Of a DNA stretch of 64,000 nt, positions 10,235 to 23,193 are shown one piece after another (within the stretch, counting starts at the first letter, position 1; every line of letters begins with the position of its first letter). The translations under genes and the position numbers were made by a program. The notes under the pieces are model-generated. The model was not told the origin of the DNA and did not search any database. It worked only from the letters and a program-made list of their open reading frames with translations. This DNA comes from Castanea sativa (lineage: Eukaryota > Streptophyta > Magnoliopsida > Fagales > Fagaceae). The DNA lies in NCBI RefSeq assembly GCF_040712315.1, contig NC_134013.1, positions 45,405,001 to 45,469,000 on the forward strand. Reading direction: 5' to 3'.

Positions 10235-12787
10235 TTTGTCCTTGTCTTTTCCTTCTTCTTTTTTTCTTATTTTTTTAACTGTAATGTAATTTGATCTTTT
10301 GTAAGTAAATTGCCTTTCTAGATCAATGGACAATGCAGATTCTTGTTTCATGATTATGATATTTGTATTTCTTCTTGCATAGTTTCCATTTTATCTAACA
10401 CTCAACTAACATAACCATGAGATATGACCCCATTTGGTTATCTGCACAAGTCGTGGTCCAATTACCACCCTTTCTGACTAATACCAGAGTAGATTAAAAA
10501 CTACTAAGTCCACAACACACCAGATGATTCATCTACATTATTCCTAATAGACCTACTGACCTTGAGGAAATAATCAGATATTGACCAGATAAAAAATATG
10601 TTTGATATACTTACAAATGCTTTAAGTGATGCTCATGAACTTCCTTTTGCTTAAGTCAATATTTTGGGAATCTCCAAGGAATGTGATCGGAGGTCCAAGC
10701 ATAAACAAGATTTTGTTTGATACTTAGAAAAATAACTTGAAGTGTTAATTTACCCAAAGTAGATGGTCTGAGGAACCAGACATAACTAAAGTTTTGTATA
10801 GTTTGGAAGTGATATTTATGTGTTTTTATTTATGGATTTTGTATTGGTGGAATTATTTGATGAGTGGGTATATGGTTTGTGCTATTTATGACTACTTAAG
10901 GTTTATGTATGATGAAAAATTTAGGGGTTTTAAGTTATAAAATGTGATGGTTGGTAAATTTAATTTTTCCATTGTCATTGGGTTTATTGGGAGTTAGTTG
11001 AAATCCTAAATTTCTTGTCTTGGAGGATATTTTGATTTGCTTTCATGGGTCTCTTAATAATGTAGTATAAATTTTATGGAAGCTAGTCATAATGTTGGAG
11101 ATGATATTAAATGGGTTAACTTTATAAATTGGAGTTGATGCCTTGTGAATCAATTTGTTGAGAAACTTTGGAAGTGGTATATATTATTATTGATGAGGTT
11201 AAATGCTAGGCTTACCTAATTAGGTGCTTATTTGGCAAATCCTGAATTGTAGCTAGATACAATTTTCAACTCTATGCTTTTTGCAATTGGTTTACTTGAT
11301 ATTGTTTAGGTTCTAGCTAATCTCCTTGGAGCTTGGAGAATTAGGATTTTGCGGTTGCGAGGTAAGTAGCTTCTTAATGGGATATTTTTGAAAAATAACC
11401 ATGTTGCATAAATGTTGTTTTTGGGTTAGACACGCTTTTGGAAACTACCTATGGAAACTATATTTTTCCTAAAAATTATTGTGTCGTAACCTTAATATAT
11501 TTATGATTATATATGAAAATGCATCATATTTGGTATTGCATATGGGGAAATGCATGAATTGTTGATATGGAAAAATGAGCATTTTTTATTAATCTTTGAT
11601 AAGGAAATCATGGATTTTATGGTATATTAGAAAATTAAAGATGCTTATCTTGTCTTGTAATGTGGAAAATTGATAGAAAATATTTTTGATAAGAATGAAG
11701 TTGAAAACCTTACATACTTTGTGGAAGTTAGATTATTTAAGGTTTTTCTGAAACTACTTGGACATAAACTATATGTTTCAAAGTAATGTAACCTGTGAGC
11801 ATCATGTAGTTTTAACACCAAGCCATGTGTAATTTCCCGGTGATCACCCAATTTGGTTTTCGTAGTCTTTGTGACAAAGGAATCAAATCCAAATTAGTGC
11901 CCTTTCACTTTAGATGGCGCGTTCTTCCCTGCTGCCTATGGGGGAAAGAGGTTTCTTGATTGTGTGTGGGTGAGATTGCTACCCATAGGGCCAAGAGACC
12001 ACATGCAAGAGAAGTCCTATTTGACGCTCTCTCTCTACTGCCCATGGGGGGAGAGAAAACCTTGAGGGTATGGGTGAGGCTGCTGTTCATGGGGCCAAGA
12101 GTCTGCATACCAGAGAGGACAATATCAAGCCAGTTGTGAATCGGTGGATCTCCTGACCGATCTATGTGGTAGTGTGGTATATTTGTGATAATTTATCGTA
12201 TGTTAGATTTTATGGCTTTGAAAATGATATTGTTAGTGCTCACAGATCATGGTATATAGTTTCAAAGTATTTACTTTGAGAAACTTTGTGTTTCATTACT
12301 TAATCATTCTTGTCATATTATTATTATTGAAGATGAAACTTGCATTTCCCCCACCCCATTAATTATGCTCATTCCATTATTTTATAAACTTTTTAGAGTA
12401 GGCAACAATCTTTTGAGAAAGCTTTTTTTTTTGGTGGCTAACAGTAGTTAGACTAACTACTGATAGAGGCTGAACTTTTGTAATGGAGTAATTTGATGAT
12501 GTACATCTTAGAATAGGCTTGATTCATTATTTTGTATATTATAGTGGTTGTGACTTTATTCCCACTAATGGGATAAGCTGTTGATATGTAATTTTTTATT
12601 CAGACCTCTATTCTTTTGTGGCCAATGGTCCTTGTAATTAATGCTTAGAGCTCTAACTTACTTTGAGAGTATATTCAATGGAATTATTATGGTAATTCTT
12701 GATGTTGACACTTGATAGGATTTATGTAAATTGAATTTTCAAAAAAAAGGAAAAAATTTACAGGTACTTGGGGTTTGGGGTGTGACA
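10235..12787 (+). mobile_element. Non-coding retroelement DNA ending in an LTR-like terminus
   Basis: No gene is supported. The right end reads GGGGTTTGGGGTGTGACA and abuts the integrase of G2 (minus strand) directly, as expected of a plus-oriented LTR end inserted there. The matching start was not located, so the element is unclassified. It includes two diverged blocks of about 95 bp (see next entry), poly-T runs and no primer site that I can recognise. Confidence 0.45.
11921..12120. repeat. Two diverged ~95-bp direct repeats
   Basis: Blocks starting near 11921 and 12027 share CTGC-CTATGGGGG / CTGC-CCATGGGG, then GGGTGAG-TTGCT and GGGCCAAGAG, with the same spacing of about 103 bases. This is probably an old tandem duplication. 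Confidence 0.65.
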
Positions 12788-13149
12788 CGTGTGGCTTCCA
12801 CAAATCTCTTCATGTAATTCTTCTAGAAGTAGCTATGTTGCTTCAAGGTGTATACATAGCAGATATGGTCCAGAAAAATAGCATTTGTATAGCTTTTGGT
12901 CCTCAAATAGCCAAAATCGATAAGCCTTTCTACGTACCTTGTCAGCCTTGGACTTCTCCTCGGGCAAGATATCTTCCTTAAGGAATAGTACTATAGAGTC
13001 CATCCAACTACGTCCCATCCTAATTTGATGAACTTGGACCATCTCGCCTTTCATCTCTGTGGGCTTGCACAAGTCTTCAGCAAGGATAACCCAAGGTAAG
13101 CTCTGCGCTGAGGATGTTGCAAGGGCTTCTGGGGACTAACACTAAGGTG
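12788..13149 (-). pseudogene. G2 gypsy linker and start of integrase
   Basis: On the minus strand the frame 12833-13072 reads WMDSIVLFLKEDILPEEK...KLYKCYFSGPYLLC, the stretch between RNase H and integrase in Tat-like gypsy elements. It continues with EELHEEICGSHT and stops at 12787, where a plus-oriented LTR end begins. The rest of the integrase and the 3' LTR of G2 are not in the window. Confidence 0.8.
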
Positions 13150-14099
13150 AAAGACTCAAACTTTGATTGTAAATGCCTCACCTGATTCAAGTATTCTTGC
13201 ATTCTCAGATCCCTGGCCTCCAATTCTCCTTCCACCTAGCCAACAACCAATCTTGGGTCTGAGAATATCTGCACTGTTTTTCCTCCCACCTTCTGGACCA
13301 TAGCCATCCCAACCAATAGGGCCTCATACTCAACTTCATTATTCATGGCTGAGAAACTCAACCTTAAGGATTTTTCAATAACGAGCATCTTGGGAGAAAC
13401 TATAACTAGCCCAACTCCAAATCCTCTTTAATTTGCCGCACCATCAACATACACCTTCTAGGATGGAGGCTCTTGTAGGGAGACCATGCCAACCGATTTT
13501 TCATCCATGTTCTACTTGTCTTCTTCTTCTTCTTCTACAGAAGGTTAAGCAAACTCGGCCACCAAGTCTGCAAAAACTTGACCCTTAATAGAGGTACGAG
13601 GCATGTACTTAATATCAAAGGCCCCCAAGATCGTACCCCATTTGGTAATTTAACCTGTGTAATTAGCACTCTGAAGTATTGATTTGAGCAGAAGTTGGGT
13701 CAAAACAACAACTGTATGAGATTGGAAGTAGTGGGGGAGCTTACGCGTAGCGTGCACCACTGCTAAAATGTCCTTTTCCAATGGTAGGTAATGGATCTCT
13801 GCCTAGTGTAATGACTTGCTCAAGTAGTAAATCGGTCTCTGCACACCATTGTCAACTCGTACCAGCACCAAACTAATAGCATGGGGAGCCACATTGATAT
13901 AAGCAAACAAAACCTCATCCTCCTCGGAACTGGACATAACAGGTGGCCGAGAAAGATGTTCCTTAAGCTGCTGAAAAGCCGAAGCACATTCCTCTGTCCA
14001 TTCAAATCTCTTCCACTTATTCAATAATTGGAAGAAATGCCTGCACTTGTCTGCGGACCGAAAGATGAATCGGTTCAAGGCAGCAGTCATTCCCGTCAA
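13150..14099 (-). pseudogene. G2 gypsy RNase H plus second RNase H
   Basis: Minus strand. After the reverse transcriptase, the frame 13803-14099 (WKRFEWTEECASAF, IYYLSKSLH) is the RNase H connected to RT. Downstream, about 13180-13470, a second RNase H-like domain reads KVYVDGAAN with the first Asp, NNEVEYEALLVG with the Glu and IFSDPRLVVG with an Asp, broken by stops. Two RNase H domains in this order are a hallmark of the Tat/Ogre lineage of plant gypsy elements. RNase H removes the RNA template after reverse transcription. Confidence 0.8.
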
Positions 14100-15221
14100 T
14101 TTCTGAACTTCTTTAGGATTCTAACGTGGCTGTAAACTGTTAATTGCCTTAACCTGATCAAGATTGACCTCAATTCTGTGATGAGTGACCATATAACCCA
14201 AGAATTTACCTAATTCCATGCCAAAGGAATATTTGGAAGCATTGAGGCGCAACTTGTGTTTCCTTAGTATCTCAAAGATATTTCCCAGGTCTCCCACGTG
14301 CTTAGACACCATCTTACTCTTCACTAACATGTCATCTACATAGATCTTAATATTTTTACCTAGTTGTGGCTCGAACATCCTGGTCATAATCCTTTGATAG
14401 GTAGCCCTTGCATTCTTTAAACCAAATGGCATTACCTAGTAGTGATAATTTCCCATAAGAGTGTCAAAGGTTGTTTTCTCTTAATCATCCAAGGCTAAGG
14501 GTATTTGATGATATCCTTGGAAGGCATCTTGAAAGCTCATCCGAAGATGCCCCATAGTGGCATCTACCAATTGATCTATACGAGGCATTGGAAAGGGATC
14601 TTTGGGACAAGTTTTGTTCAAATCTATGAAGTCTACACATACTCGCCATTTCCCATTCTTCTTTTTCACCACTACTGTATTAGCCAACCATTTAGGGTAA
14701 AATACCTCCTTGATAGCTCCCGCTTGTTTGAGCTTGATCACCTCCTCTTTAACAGCCTCAGAATGCTCTTTAGATGATCGCCGAGGAGGTTGTTTCCTTG
14801 GTATCACAGTTGGGCTGACATTCAAATGATGATAAATGAGGCATGGATTAACCCTCGGTTCCTCATAAGCATTCCAAGCAAACAAATCAATGTTTTCCCT
14901 AAGAAACATTATCAACTCGTCCTTCTCTTGAGGAGGTAGTTGAGCTCCGACCTGAAAGTATTTCTCTTTATCATTACTTAGAAAAACCTTTTCCAAACCT
15001 TCACACTCTGTCTCCACCACTAGATCCTCAGATAACACCAGCTCCTTTGATTGCTACAAACCTTGCTCATTTGATGTCGAGGACTCTCCCTCAGCTTGAT
15101 GTCTAATTGCGGCCACCAAGCATTGCCTAGCCATAGACTAGCTCCCAATCAGCTCCCCAACCTGATTGCCAAATGGATACTTCACCTTCAAATGCAAGGT
15201 GGAGGAAACAGCCCCCATGAC
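14100..15221 (-). pseudogene. G2 gypsy protease tail and reverse transcriptase
   Basis: Minus strand. From 15221 the end of the protease region (GAVSSTLHLKVKYPFGN) leads into RT, open at 14481-15038 (WLANTVVVKKKNGKWRVCVDF, RIDQLVDATMGH) and at 14121-14432 (MPFGLKNARATYQR, then the catalytic YVDDMLVKS). A stop near 14480 and further stops break it. The right edge is the GTCAT target site of family A copy A2: the sequence upstream of this point is found inverted at 23070-23193. Confidence 0.9.
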
Positions 15222-16626
15222 TGATGGAAATATGCATGTGCGCAGCAGAAAAATAACGGATCTACTTCATTCATAAAAGTTAACATGTAATATATAAGTT
15301 TCAAAATTTAAGAACAAGAGAGTGTACCTTGGAGCAGTGAATTTCAAAAACGAAGATCAGAAGCACCTGGGAACACTTTCAATCTTCACTCCAATTCCAC
15401 TAACGCCCAAGATGTGTGGTCTCTCAATCAGTTCCAAATGGAGAAATGTCAAAGTGTCTAACACTTACATGCACCACTTCGCAATAGTGTTCTTTTTTAA
15501 AATTCTCTACAGAAAAATTCTGTATGTTTTTCCTTTTGTGTCTAACCGATTATCTAATTGCGCTGGCCTTTTGGGCCTTTCCAATTGAGCTTAAGTGTGT
15601 GCCTTAGAGTGGCACCAAAAGGGACCAATAAGATACTAGCTCCAATGGGCCTTGGGCTTTTCTGTCAACTCTTAACAAGTTCAAAGTTACCATTAATTAT
15701 ATTTAATACCACTATATAAATATAGTTGCACTCTAGGCCTTATTTATAAATTATATCCCAAGACTTTATTGTACATGCAACCCCTTCATAAAATATTCAA
15801 AGTAATACAAAGTTATGAAAGAAGACTGTCACTTTGTAGATTACTACATCTTAATTCCTTGAGTACCCAGTTTATTCCTTTAAGTTATTCATCATATATT
15901 TAAGAAATCCAATTCCATAAACATATACTTTAGTAACTCCTTCCTAAAGTGGTTAGGCCTAACTCTTTAAATAACAAACCCATTAAACTTATCTCAAGGG
16001 AATATTTTGTATCTCCGTTAAGAGACAATGAATTCCATCTTGAGAATATATGTTCTATCAACACTAAATGTGGTTGCCCAACATACTGAAGTTTTGATCG
16101 TTACTCTAGATCTCACTCCTGATATATCAAAGCAACCTACACCTCATAATCAAGTCCATTATTCTCTCAGGATTAAAAGTTCATGCAAATATAAGTCGTG
16201 AGTTTATTATTCATTTGACAGTCATTGAAAGAATAATAAATCTCACACGGTCCAGTTCGATATGTTTTAACTCTTAAAACATGGCAACATACCAACTAGA
16301 AATCTCCATTTTCATGATCAAGACAAATCATCTTAGTTGATCTATTATAGTCTTTGCAAATGAAATGCCCAATTTTCATCACCGACTACGAACTGCATTT
16401 TGAGTTTACAAGAAATTTGTGATTTACATCTTCTGTGACTAAATCACATAAATCACATACAATGCATCTCATGAACTATATGATAATGTCCCAATATTCA
16501 TGTTACCATTATTTTTAGATAATAATAAAACAACTTTATTAAACACAACATTAAGTCATACATAATGTCATAAATAATAACATTCATAGCATCATACAAT
16601 AGGATTTAAGGGCACTGATCCTAACA
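15222..16626 (-). mobile_element. Family A 3' LTR (copy A2)
   Basis: Minus-strand LTR of 1405 bp, starting TGTTAGGATCAGTGCCC at 16626 and ending CCATCA at 15222. It is flanked on the outside by ATGAC (15217-15221), the reverse complement of GTCAT seen beside the plus-strand LTR at 23194. It carries diagnostic variants such as GGACCGTGTGAG, which it shares with the first part of that LTR. Confidence 0.93.
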
Positions 16627-16640
16627 ATCTCTCACTTGCC
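16627..16640 (-). promoter_or_regulatory. Polypurine tract of A2
   Basis: GGCAAGTGAGAGAT on the minus strand lies directly before the 3' LTR, where plus-strand DNA synthesis would be primed. The equivalent in A6 is at 52196-52210. Confidence 0.7.
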
Positions 16641-18182
16641 TTAAAAACTATAGTGCACTAATCTAACTTCCATCTCCTCCAAATGTGACTCGAAAGTCTT
16701 TTGGGGCAAGGCTTTGGTAAAGGTATCCGCTAGATTCTTTGCACCATCAATCTTTGCTACAACCACATATCCACGAGTAACAATGTCTTGAATGATGTGA
16801 TACTTTCTCTCTATGTGCTTTCCTTTCTTATGATTCCTTGGATTGTGCAATCGCTTCACTATTGTCACAGAACAATGTAATGGGAACTTGCTCAATTCTC
16901 ACGACACCAAGATTAGAAAGGAATTTCTTGAGCCAAACAGCCTCTTTTACTGCTTTACAAGCAGCAACATATTCGGCTTCCATGGTGGAGTCCGCAATAC
17001 AAGATTGCTTAACACTCCTCCAACTTTTGGCTCCACCTCCCAAGGTGAAAACACAACCCGACGTGGATTTTCTGAAATATAGATCCAACTGAAAATATGA
17101 ATCTGTATAGCCAATGGGAATCAAATACTCACAATGGTAAACAAGCATATAATCTCTCGTTCTCCGTAAATACTTGAGAATATGCTTTACAGCTTGCCAA
17201 TGTTTTGGTCCTCGATTTGATTGATATCGACTGACCATGCCTACTGAATAACAAATATCCGGTCTAGTACAAAGCATGGCATACATGAGACTTCCCACAG
17301 CAGAAGCATAGGGAACTTATCTCATCATATTTTCTTCCTTTTAAGTCTTAGGCCTTTGGTCATCAGACATAGGAATTCCATGTTTGAAAGGAAGTAATCC
17401 TTTCTCGAAGTTTTGCATGCTAAACCGCTCTAGAACTTTATCTATATATCTAGCTTGTGACAAACCCAACATCCTATTCTTTCAATCTCGCCAAAGCTTG
17501 ATCCCCAGAATATAGTTAGCTTCGCCCAAGTCCTTCATATCAAATTGGCTTGACAACTAAATTTTAACTGATGACATTACCCCTATATCATTTCCAGTAA
17601 GTAGAATGTCATCTACATAAAGCATTAGGAACATTACTACTTTATCTTGATGTCTTTTATACACACATGGTTCATCAAGATTTTGTTCAAAACCAAATGA
17701 TTTGATTGCCCGATCAAATCTGATGTTCCATGACCTAGATGCTTGTTTAAGTCCATAAATGGACCTTTTCAACTTGCATACCATATGCTGTTGGTTTTTT
17801 GCTATGAAACCTTCTAGTTGCAACATGTAGATTTTTTCTTCAAGATTGCCATTAAGAAATGCAGTCTTGACATCTATTTGGAAAATCTCATAATCGTAAT
17901 GAGCAACAATGGATAAGAGAATTCTGATAGACTTAAGCATGGCTACTGGCGAAAAAGTTTCATCATAGTCAATGCCTTCTTTTTGTGTATACCCTTTCGC
18001 CACTAGTCTTGCTTTAAAGGTTTCAACTTTTTCATCTATTCCTCTCTTCCTCTTGTAAACCCATTTGCAACCAACAGGTTTAATGCCGTTTGGCGCCTCT
18101 ACAAGATCCCACACATGATTGGAATACATAGAATCCAATTCAGATTTCATAACTTGGACTCAATGATATGCATCTATATCAT
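16641..18182 (-). pseudogene. A2 copia reverse transcriptase and RNase H
   Basis: Minus strand. RT is open at 17557-18150: [39 protein letters not shown], then the catalytic [11 protein letters not shown]. RNase H is at 16828-17298 (GSLMYAMLCTRPDI, STMEAEYVAACKA) and 16641-16895 (RNHKKGKHIERKYH), in two frames because of a deletion near 16850. Stops and a frameshift lie around 17310-17556. Gene order gag-PR-INT-RT-RNH is that of Ty1/copia. Confidence 0.93.
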
Positions 18183-19250
18183 TTATTGTTTCATCATAAG
18201 TGTAAGGATCTGATTCAGCCTCTTCTGAGCTTCATAAGCTTCTCCCAAACCTATAAATCTTATAGGAGGCCGAACAATTCTCCCACTATGACGAGGCACC
18301 CCTATATTAGACATCTCATGAGTAGTATCTTGTGGTGTATCTAATACAACCACATCATCCCTAGTTTCATCCATTGGTTTTTCAACTACAATTTCATCTA
18401 TTTCAACCAAAACAACTTTACTCCTAGGATTAAAATTATTCATATAGTCATTTTCCAAAAATCTAGCATTTGTACTAATAAAAACTTTGTTATCATTTCA
18501 ACTATAGAATAAATAACCCCTAGTTTCTTTTGGATAACCCACAAGCAGACATACTTCTAATTTTGGTTCCAACTTATTAGGCTTCCCCTTTAGCACATGT
18601 GGTGGACAACCCCAAATGTGGAGATACCTCATATTAGGCTTATACTCACTCCACAATTTCATGGGTGTTTTGGGAACAGTTTTTGATGGAACTAAATTCA
18701 AAAGATGTATTTCTGTATCTAAAGTATACCCTAAAAAGAAATTGGTAAAGTTGAATAACTCATCATGGACCTAATCATTTTCGAAAGAGTCCTATTCCTT
18801 CTCTCCGCTACACCATTTTATTGAGGAGTTCCAGGTGCAGTCAATTGGAATATAATCCCATTCTGAATTAGGTAATCCTTGAAATCCCCAAGAAGGTATT
18901 CGCCACCTCGATCAAATCGAATGACCTTTATGCGTTTGCCTAATTGATTCTCAACTTCAGCCATAAACTCTTTGAACTTTTCAAAGGCTTTGGACTTCCG
19001 TCTCATTAGGTACACATAACCATATCTTGAATAATCATCCGTGAAAGTGTTGAAATACTCATAACCTCCTTTTGCTTGGGTTGACATAGGACCACATACA
19101 TCTGTATGAACTAATTCAAGCAACTCTTAGGCTCTTTTACCTTTTGCTTTAAAAGGTCATTTGGTCATTTTACCTTCCAAACAAGATTCACAAATTGGAA
19201 ATTCATCAAAGTCCATGGGCTGTAAAAGTCCATCTTTGATTAGTCTTTAA
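18183..19250 (-). pseudogene. A2 copia integrase
   Basis: Minus strand. 18818-19123 holds the core (LVHTDVCGPM, TDDYSRYGYVYL, IRFDRGGEYLLGDF). 18498-18701 holds the C-terminal part (KTPMKLWSEYKP, WGCPPHVLKGK). 18183-18458 is the linker to RT (SGRIVRPPIRFIGL). The Asn of the usual QNG motif is at a stop near 18816. Degraded by several stops but nearly full length. Confidence 0.92.
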
Positions 19251-19732
19251 ATCCTATTTGAATTTATATGACTCAAACGCAAGTGCCAAAGATATGCATC
19301 ATTAGAAGGAAACTTTATCTTTAATGATTTTACATGAGAGCTACTATCTAATTCAAAATTGTATAATTCATGCTTATCAGGAGTTAAAATATAAAAACCA
19401 TCTACAATATTACCAGAACAGATAAACATTTTATCCTTCTTTATTACAACATTGTATTTCAGGATAATACAATACCCATGTTTACCTAAATAAGTTGCAG
19501 AAATTAAATTCCTACGAACATTAGGTACAAACAGACAGACTTCCAATATTAAAACTCTAGAACTGAAACACAAATTAAGCACTCCAACAAATACAACTAG
19601 AACTCTACTCCCATCCGCTAAGGTAAGAAACAATTCTCCTTCATTCAACTTTCTGGTCTCCTGGAACCCCTGCATAGAATTGCAGTTATGATTAGTACAA
19701 CCTGAATCCACACACTAGGAATCCGTGGGATT
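19251..19732 (-). pseudogene. A2 copia protease and GAG-pre-integrase
   Basis: Minus strand. The active-site triad is visible as MDSGCTNHNC at the start of the frame 19247-19711. The GAG-pre-integrase motif YLWHLRLSHINSN ends it. A TAG at 19715-19717 stands just before the protease motif, as in A1 and A6. Confidence 0.92.
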
Positions 19733-20597
19733 TTATACCAAACATATTTCAAGAAGAAAAGAACTTTTCATACCCTTGTTCTTGGCAGCTTTAAACTTTG
19801 GACAATTCCACTTCCAATGTCTTTTTTCACCACAATGGAAACACTTTCCTTTGAGCTTCTTTCCTTTATCGTCAACCCCTAAGGCAATTTGCTTACCATC
19901 TTGCTTAGTGAAGTCCTTCTTCTTCTTCTTCTTACACTTGCCTTTCAACTTAGGTTGAGAAGTAGAAGTTTCACCCACATTGGCTTCAACACTAGAAGTA
20001 CCAAGGATGCCTTCCACCGCCACTAATTCATTCATTAGTTCAGACAATGAACAAACCTTTTTTGTTCATATTGTAATTGAGTCTGAATTCCTTGAATGAT
20101 TCCGGTAGTGACTGGAGTATCATATCCACTTGGGATTCTCCATCAATATCGGCACCTAAAACCTCTAAAGTATTCAGATTAGAGATCATTGTAAGACAAT
20201 GCTCTCTCACTGAAGTACCTTCAGTCATTTTGGTATTATAAATTTGCCTCATGGTTTCTTGCCTTGCTGAACGGCCTTGCTCACCAAACATCTCCTTCAG
20301 ACTATGCATAATGTCCGAAGCTAGTTCAACATCCTATATTTGATGTTGTAGAACATTTGAGATAGATCCTAGGATATAGCACTTGGTCATTTCATTAGAT
20401 TTCTGCCAATGATCATATCGTTGTTTTTCCTCAGAAGAAGCATCTAATGAAGGAAAGTTAGGACATAGTTAAGTAAGCACATATTTGTGCTCTTCAGCAG
20501 TTAAAACAATGTCAAAATTTCTTTTCCAGTCAACATAGTTGGATCCAGTCAGTTTGTTTTGATTAAGAATAGAAACAAGTGGGCTAAATGATGCCAT
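19733..20597 (-). pseudogene. A2 copia gag
   Basis: Minus strand. The start codon at 20597 begins MASFSP. The first third is interrupted by stops. 20040-20309 carries the core (LKEMFGEQGRSARQ, MILQSLPESFKEFRL). A frame change near 20045 leads into 19733-20047, with a lysine-rich run and one knuckle CFHCGEKRHWKWNC. Confidence 0.92.
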
Positions 20598-21748
20598 GTT
20601 CAAATCTAAAAATAATAAACATGAATATAATATGTAAAATGGAAATTATCAATTTAGCATATAAGCATATAATATGGAACCTTAATAAAACCATAAAATA
20701 ATATATGCAACGACAACCCAATCCATATCTATAATTCCTTGGTAGCAAGTATATTATAAACACTATGATTAATTGAGAACTATTCTCATTATTAGTAATA
20801 TCTTGATAACTCTTATCAAACACTAATAATATGCCGTTTTTCCTTTAGCATCTAAGTAATAATGGCATAACTCCGAAGGGAGGTTAACATTAAACTTAGT
20901 CTAGTGTACAGCATTGACTGAATTCTATGTGAGTCATTAAGTAACTCCGCGGTAGCATGGTCGTTCTTAATGTAAAAACACATATTATTCATCATTACGA
21001 AGTTTAACCTGTAGTACAATGAATTAAACACCCTCCGAAGGGAGCAAGGCATTATACGCCAATGCGAGGTGCTTAATCACACTACTATAAACCGTCAATG
21101 GAGGCCGTGAGATCCAACCCTTGTATCTCTCTCCCACTAGATGTTTTAAAATAAAGGTTTTTAAAATTAAAACATGCATAAACTAATTACACATTGCCTT
21201 GCTTTTTACATATGTAAAAACACTTTGGAAAAATTCTGAATCAACAGTCCTCGATCAATTGAGGGAAGTTTTGGTTGCTCGATCGATCAAGGAAAGTTTT
21301 GGTTGCTCGATCGATTCTGGACAGATTCTTGATCGATCGAGAAAAAGTTCTACGAAGCTCGATCGATTCTCGACAGATCCTTGATTGATCGAGTGATCTT
21401 CTGTCAGCTCGATAGATGCTCGACAAATCCTCAATCGATCGAGTGTCGCAAATTTTGAATTTTGCAGAATTTTTCTAAGACAGTTTTTCAATGTTTTCAT
21501 GTACAAAACAACCAACATACGATCATAATGAACATAAATAGATGTCAAAACTGAATTACATTGATGCTATAGCCTTAAAGTTCAGTTTAACATACTTGAA
21601 CTAAAAATTAAACAACATCATAACATCAAAATCAATTTTTATCAATCAATAATTTCAACAATCATGCAAAAAACAAATTTCTAGCAACATGAAACTATTT
21701 TCTATAATTCCAAAACTATAAACATGTTAAACAGATACGAAATGAAGA
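20598..21748 (-). mobile_element. A2 untranslated leader
   Basis: The counterpart of the A1 leader, about 1.15 kb. It includes two CCTTCGGAG/CTCCGAAGG segments (20870-20885 and 21030-21045) that are also present in A1 at matching places. No protein is conserved. Confidence 0.8.
21245..21450 (-). repeat. Palindromic TCGATCGA cluster in the A2 leader
   Basis: Six or more units built on CTCGATCGATC...GACAGATC, spaced roughly 25-35 bases. It corresponds in position to 4710-4880 of A1 but differs in unit number and order, so it evolves quickly. Confidence 0.8.
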
Positions 21749-21763
21749 CCGCTCTGATACCAT
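21749..21763 (-). promoter_or_regulatory. Primer-binding site of A2
   Basis: The reverse complement reads TGGTATCAGAGCGGT, the initiator Met-tRNA-type primer site, two bases inside the LTR end at 21766. Confidence 0.95.
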
Positions 21764-21765
21764 TT

Positions 21766-23069
21766 GATGGGAATATGCATGTGCGCAGCGGAAAAATAAA
21801 GGATCTACTTCATTCATAAAAGTTAACATGTAATATATAAGCTTTACAATTTAAGAACAAGAGAGTGTACCTATGAGCAGTGAATTTCAAATCCGAAGAT
21901 CAGAAGCACTTGGGAACACTTTCAATCTTCACTCCAATTCTACAAACGCCCAAGATGTGTGGTCTCTCAATCAGTTCTAAAGGGAGAAATGTCAAAGTGT
22001 CTAACACTTACATGCACCACTTCGCAATAGTGTTCTTTTTTAAAATTCTCTATAGAAAAATTTTGTATGTTTCTCCTTTTGTGTCTAACTGATTATCGAA
22101 TTGGGCTAGCCTTTTGGGCCTTTCCAATTGAGCTTAAGTGTGTCGCTTGAGTGGGACCAAAAGGGACTAATAAGACACTAGCTCCAATAGGCCTTGGGCT
22201 TTTCTGTCAACTCTTAACAAGTCCAAAGTTACCATTAACTATATTTAAGACCACTATATAAATATAGTTGTACTTTAGGCCTTATCTATAAATTATATCC
22301 CAAGACTTTATTGTACATGCAACCCTTTCATAAAATATTCATAGTAATACAAAGTCATGAAAGAAGATTGTCACTTTGTAGATTACTACATCTTAATTCC
22401 TTGAGTATCTGGTTTAATCCTTGAGTATCTGGTTTAATCCTTTAAGTTATTCATCATATATTTAAGAAATCCAATTCCATAAACATATACTTTAGTAACT
22501 CCTTACTAAAGTGGTTAGACCTAACTCTCTAAATAACAAACCCATTAAACTTATCTCAAGGGAATATTTTGTATCTCTATTAAGAGACTATGAATTCCAT
22601 CTTGAGAATATATGTTCTATCAACAATAAATGTGGTTGCCCAACATACTGAGGTTTTGACCGTTATTCTAGATCTCACTCCTGATATATCAAAGCAACTT
22701 ACAGCTCATGGTCAGGTCTATTATTCTCTCAGGATTAAAAGGTCATGCAAATAGAAGTCGTGAGATTTATTATTCATTTGACAGTCGTTAGGAGAATAAT
22801 AAATCTCACAGCGGTCCAGTTCAATATATCTTAACTCTTAAAATATATCAACATACCAACTAGAAGTCTCTACTTCCATGATCAAGACAAATCATCTTAG
22901 TTGATCTCTTATAGTCTTCGCAGATGAAATACCCAATTTTCGTCACCAACTACAAATTATAATTTTGAGTTTACAAAAAATTTGTGATTTATATCTTCTA
23001 TGACTTTTCACATAAATCACATACTATGCATCTCGTGGACTATATGATAATGTCTCAATATTCATGTTA
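21766..23069 (-). mobile_element. Family A 5' LTR of A2, truncated and chimeric
   Basis: Minus-strand LTR that lacks about its first 125 bases; it breaks at 23069 against gypsy sequence. The part near the primer site (to about 22560) matches the A2 3' LTR, for example TTTATGGAATTGG. Beyond about 22640 it carries other variants, such as GGACCGCTGTGAG and ACTTCTATTTGCATGA, typical of the copies at 34415 and 56247. A 20-base duplication (TTGAGTATCTGGTTTAATCC) lies near 22400-22440. Confidence 0.85.
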
Positions 23070-23193
23070 TACCAATGGGGCAAGTCAAACTACCAGTGCA
23101 AACTGGGTCAGAGGTGGTAGAGGTCAACTTTATAGTGGTAGATGCATATTCTCCTTACACAGCCATAGTGGCAAGACCTTGGTTTTATGTCAT
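23070..23193 (+). pseudogene. Inverted fragment of the G2 gypsy protease region
   Basis: On the plus strand, opposite to the rest of G2, this 124-base piece reads MGQVKLPVQTG, EVNFIVVDAYSPYTAIVARP. It is the part that precedes the minus-strand sequence at 15221. It ends with GTCAT (23189-23193), next to the TGTTAGG start of the LTR at 23194. With one copy of GTCAT, the reading frame would pass straight into the piece at 15221. Confidence 0.88.

Noticed and set aside
1..12787. G1 integrase (1-850) as the missing end of G2
   Set aside because: It lies on the opposite strand and its linker and zinc-finger residues belong to another family.
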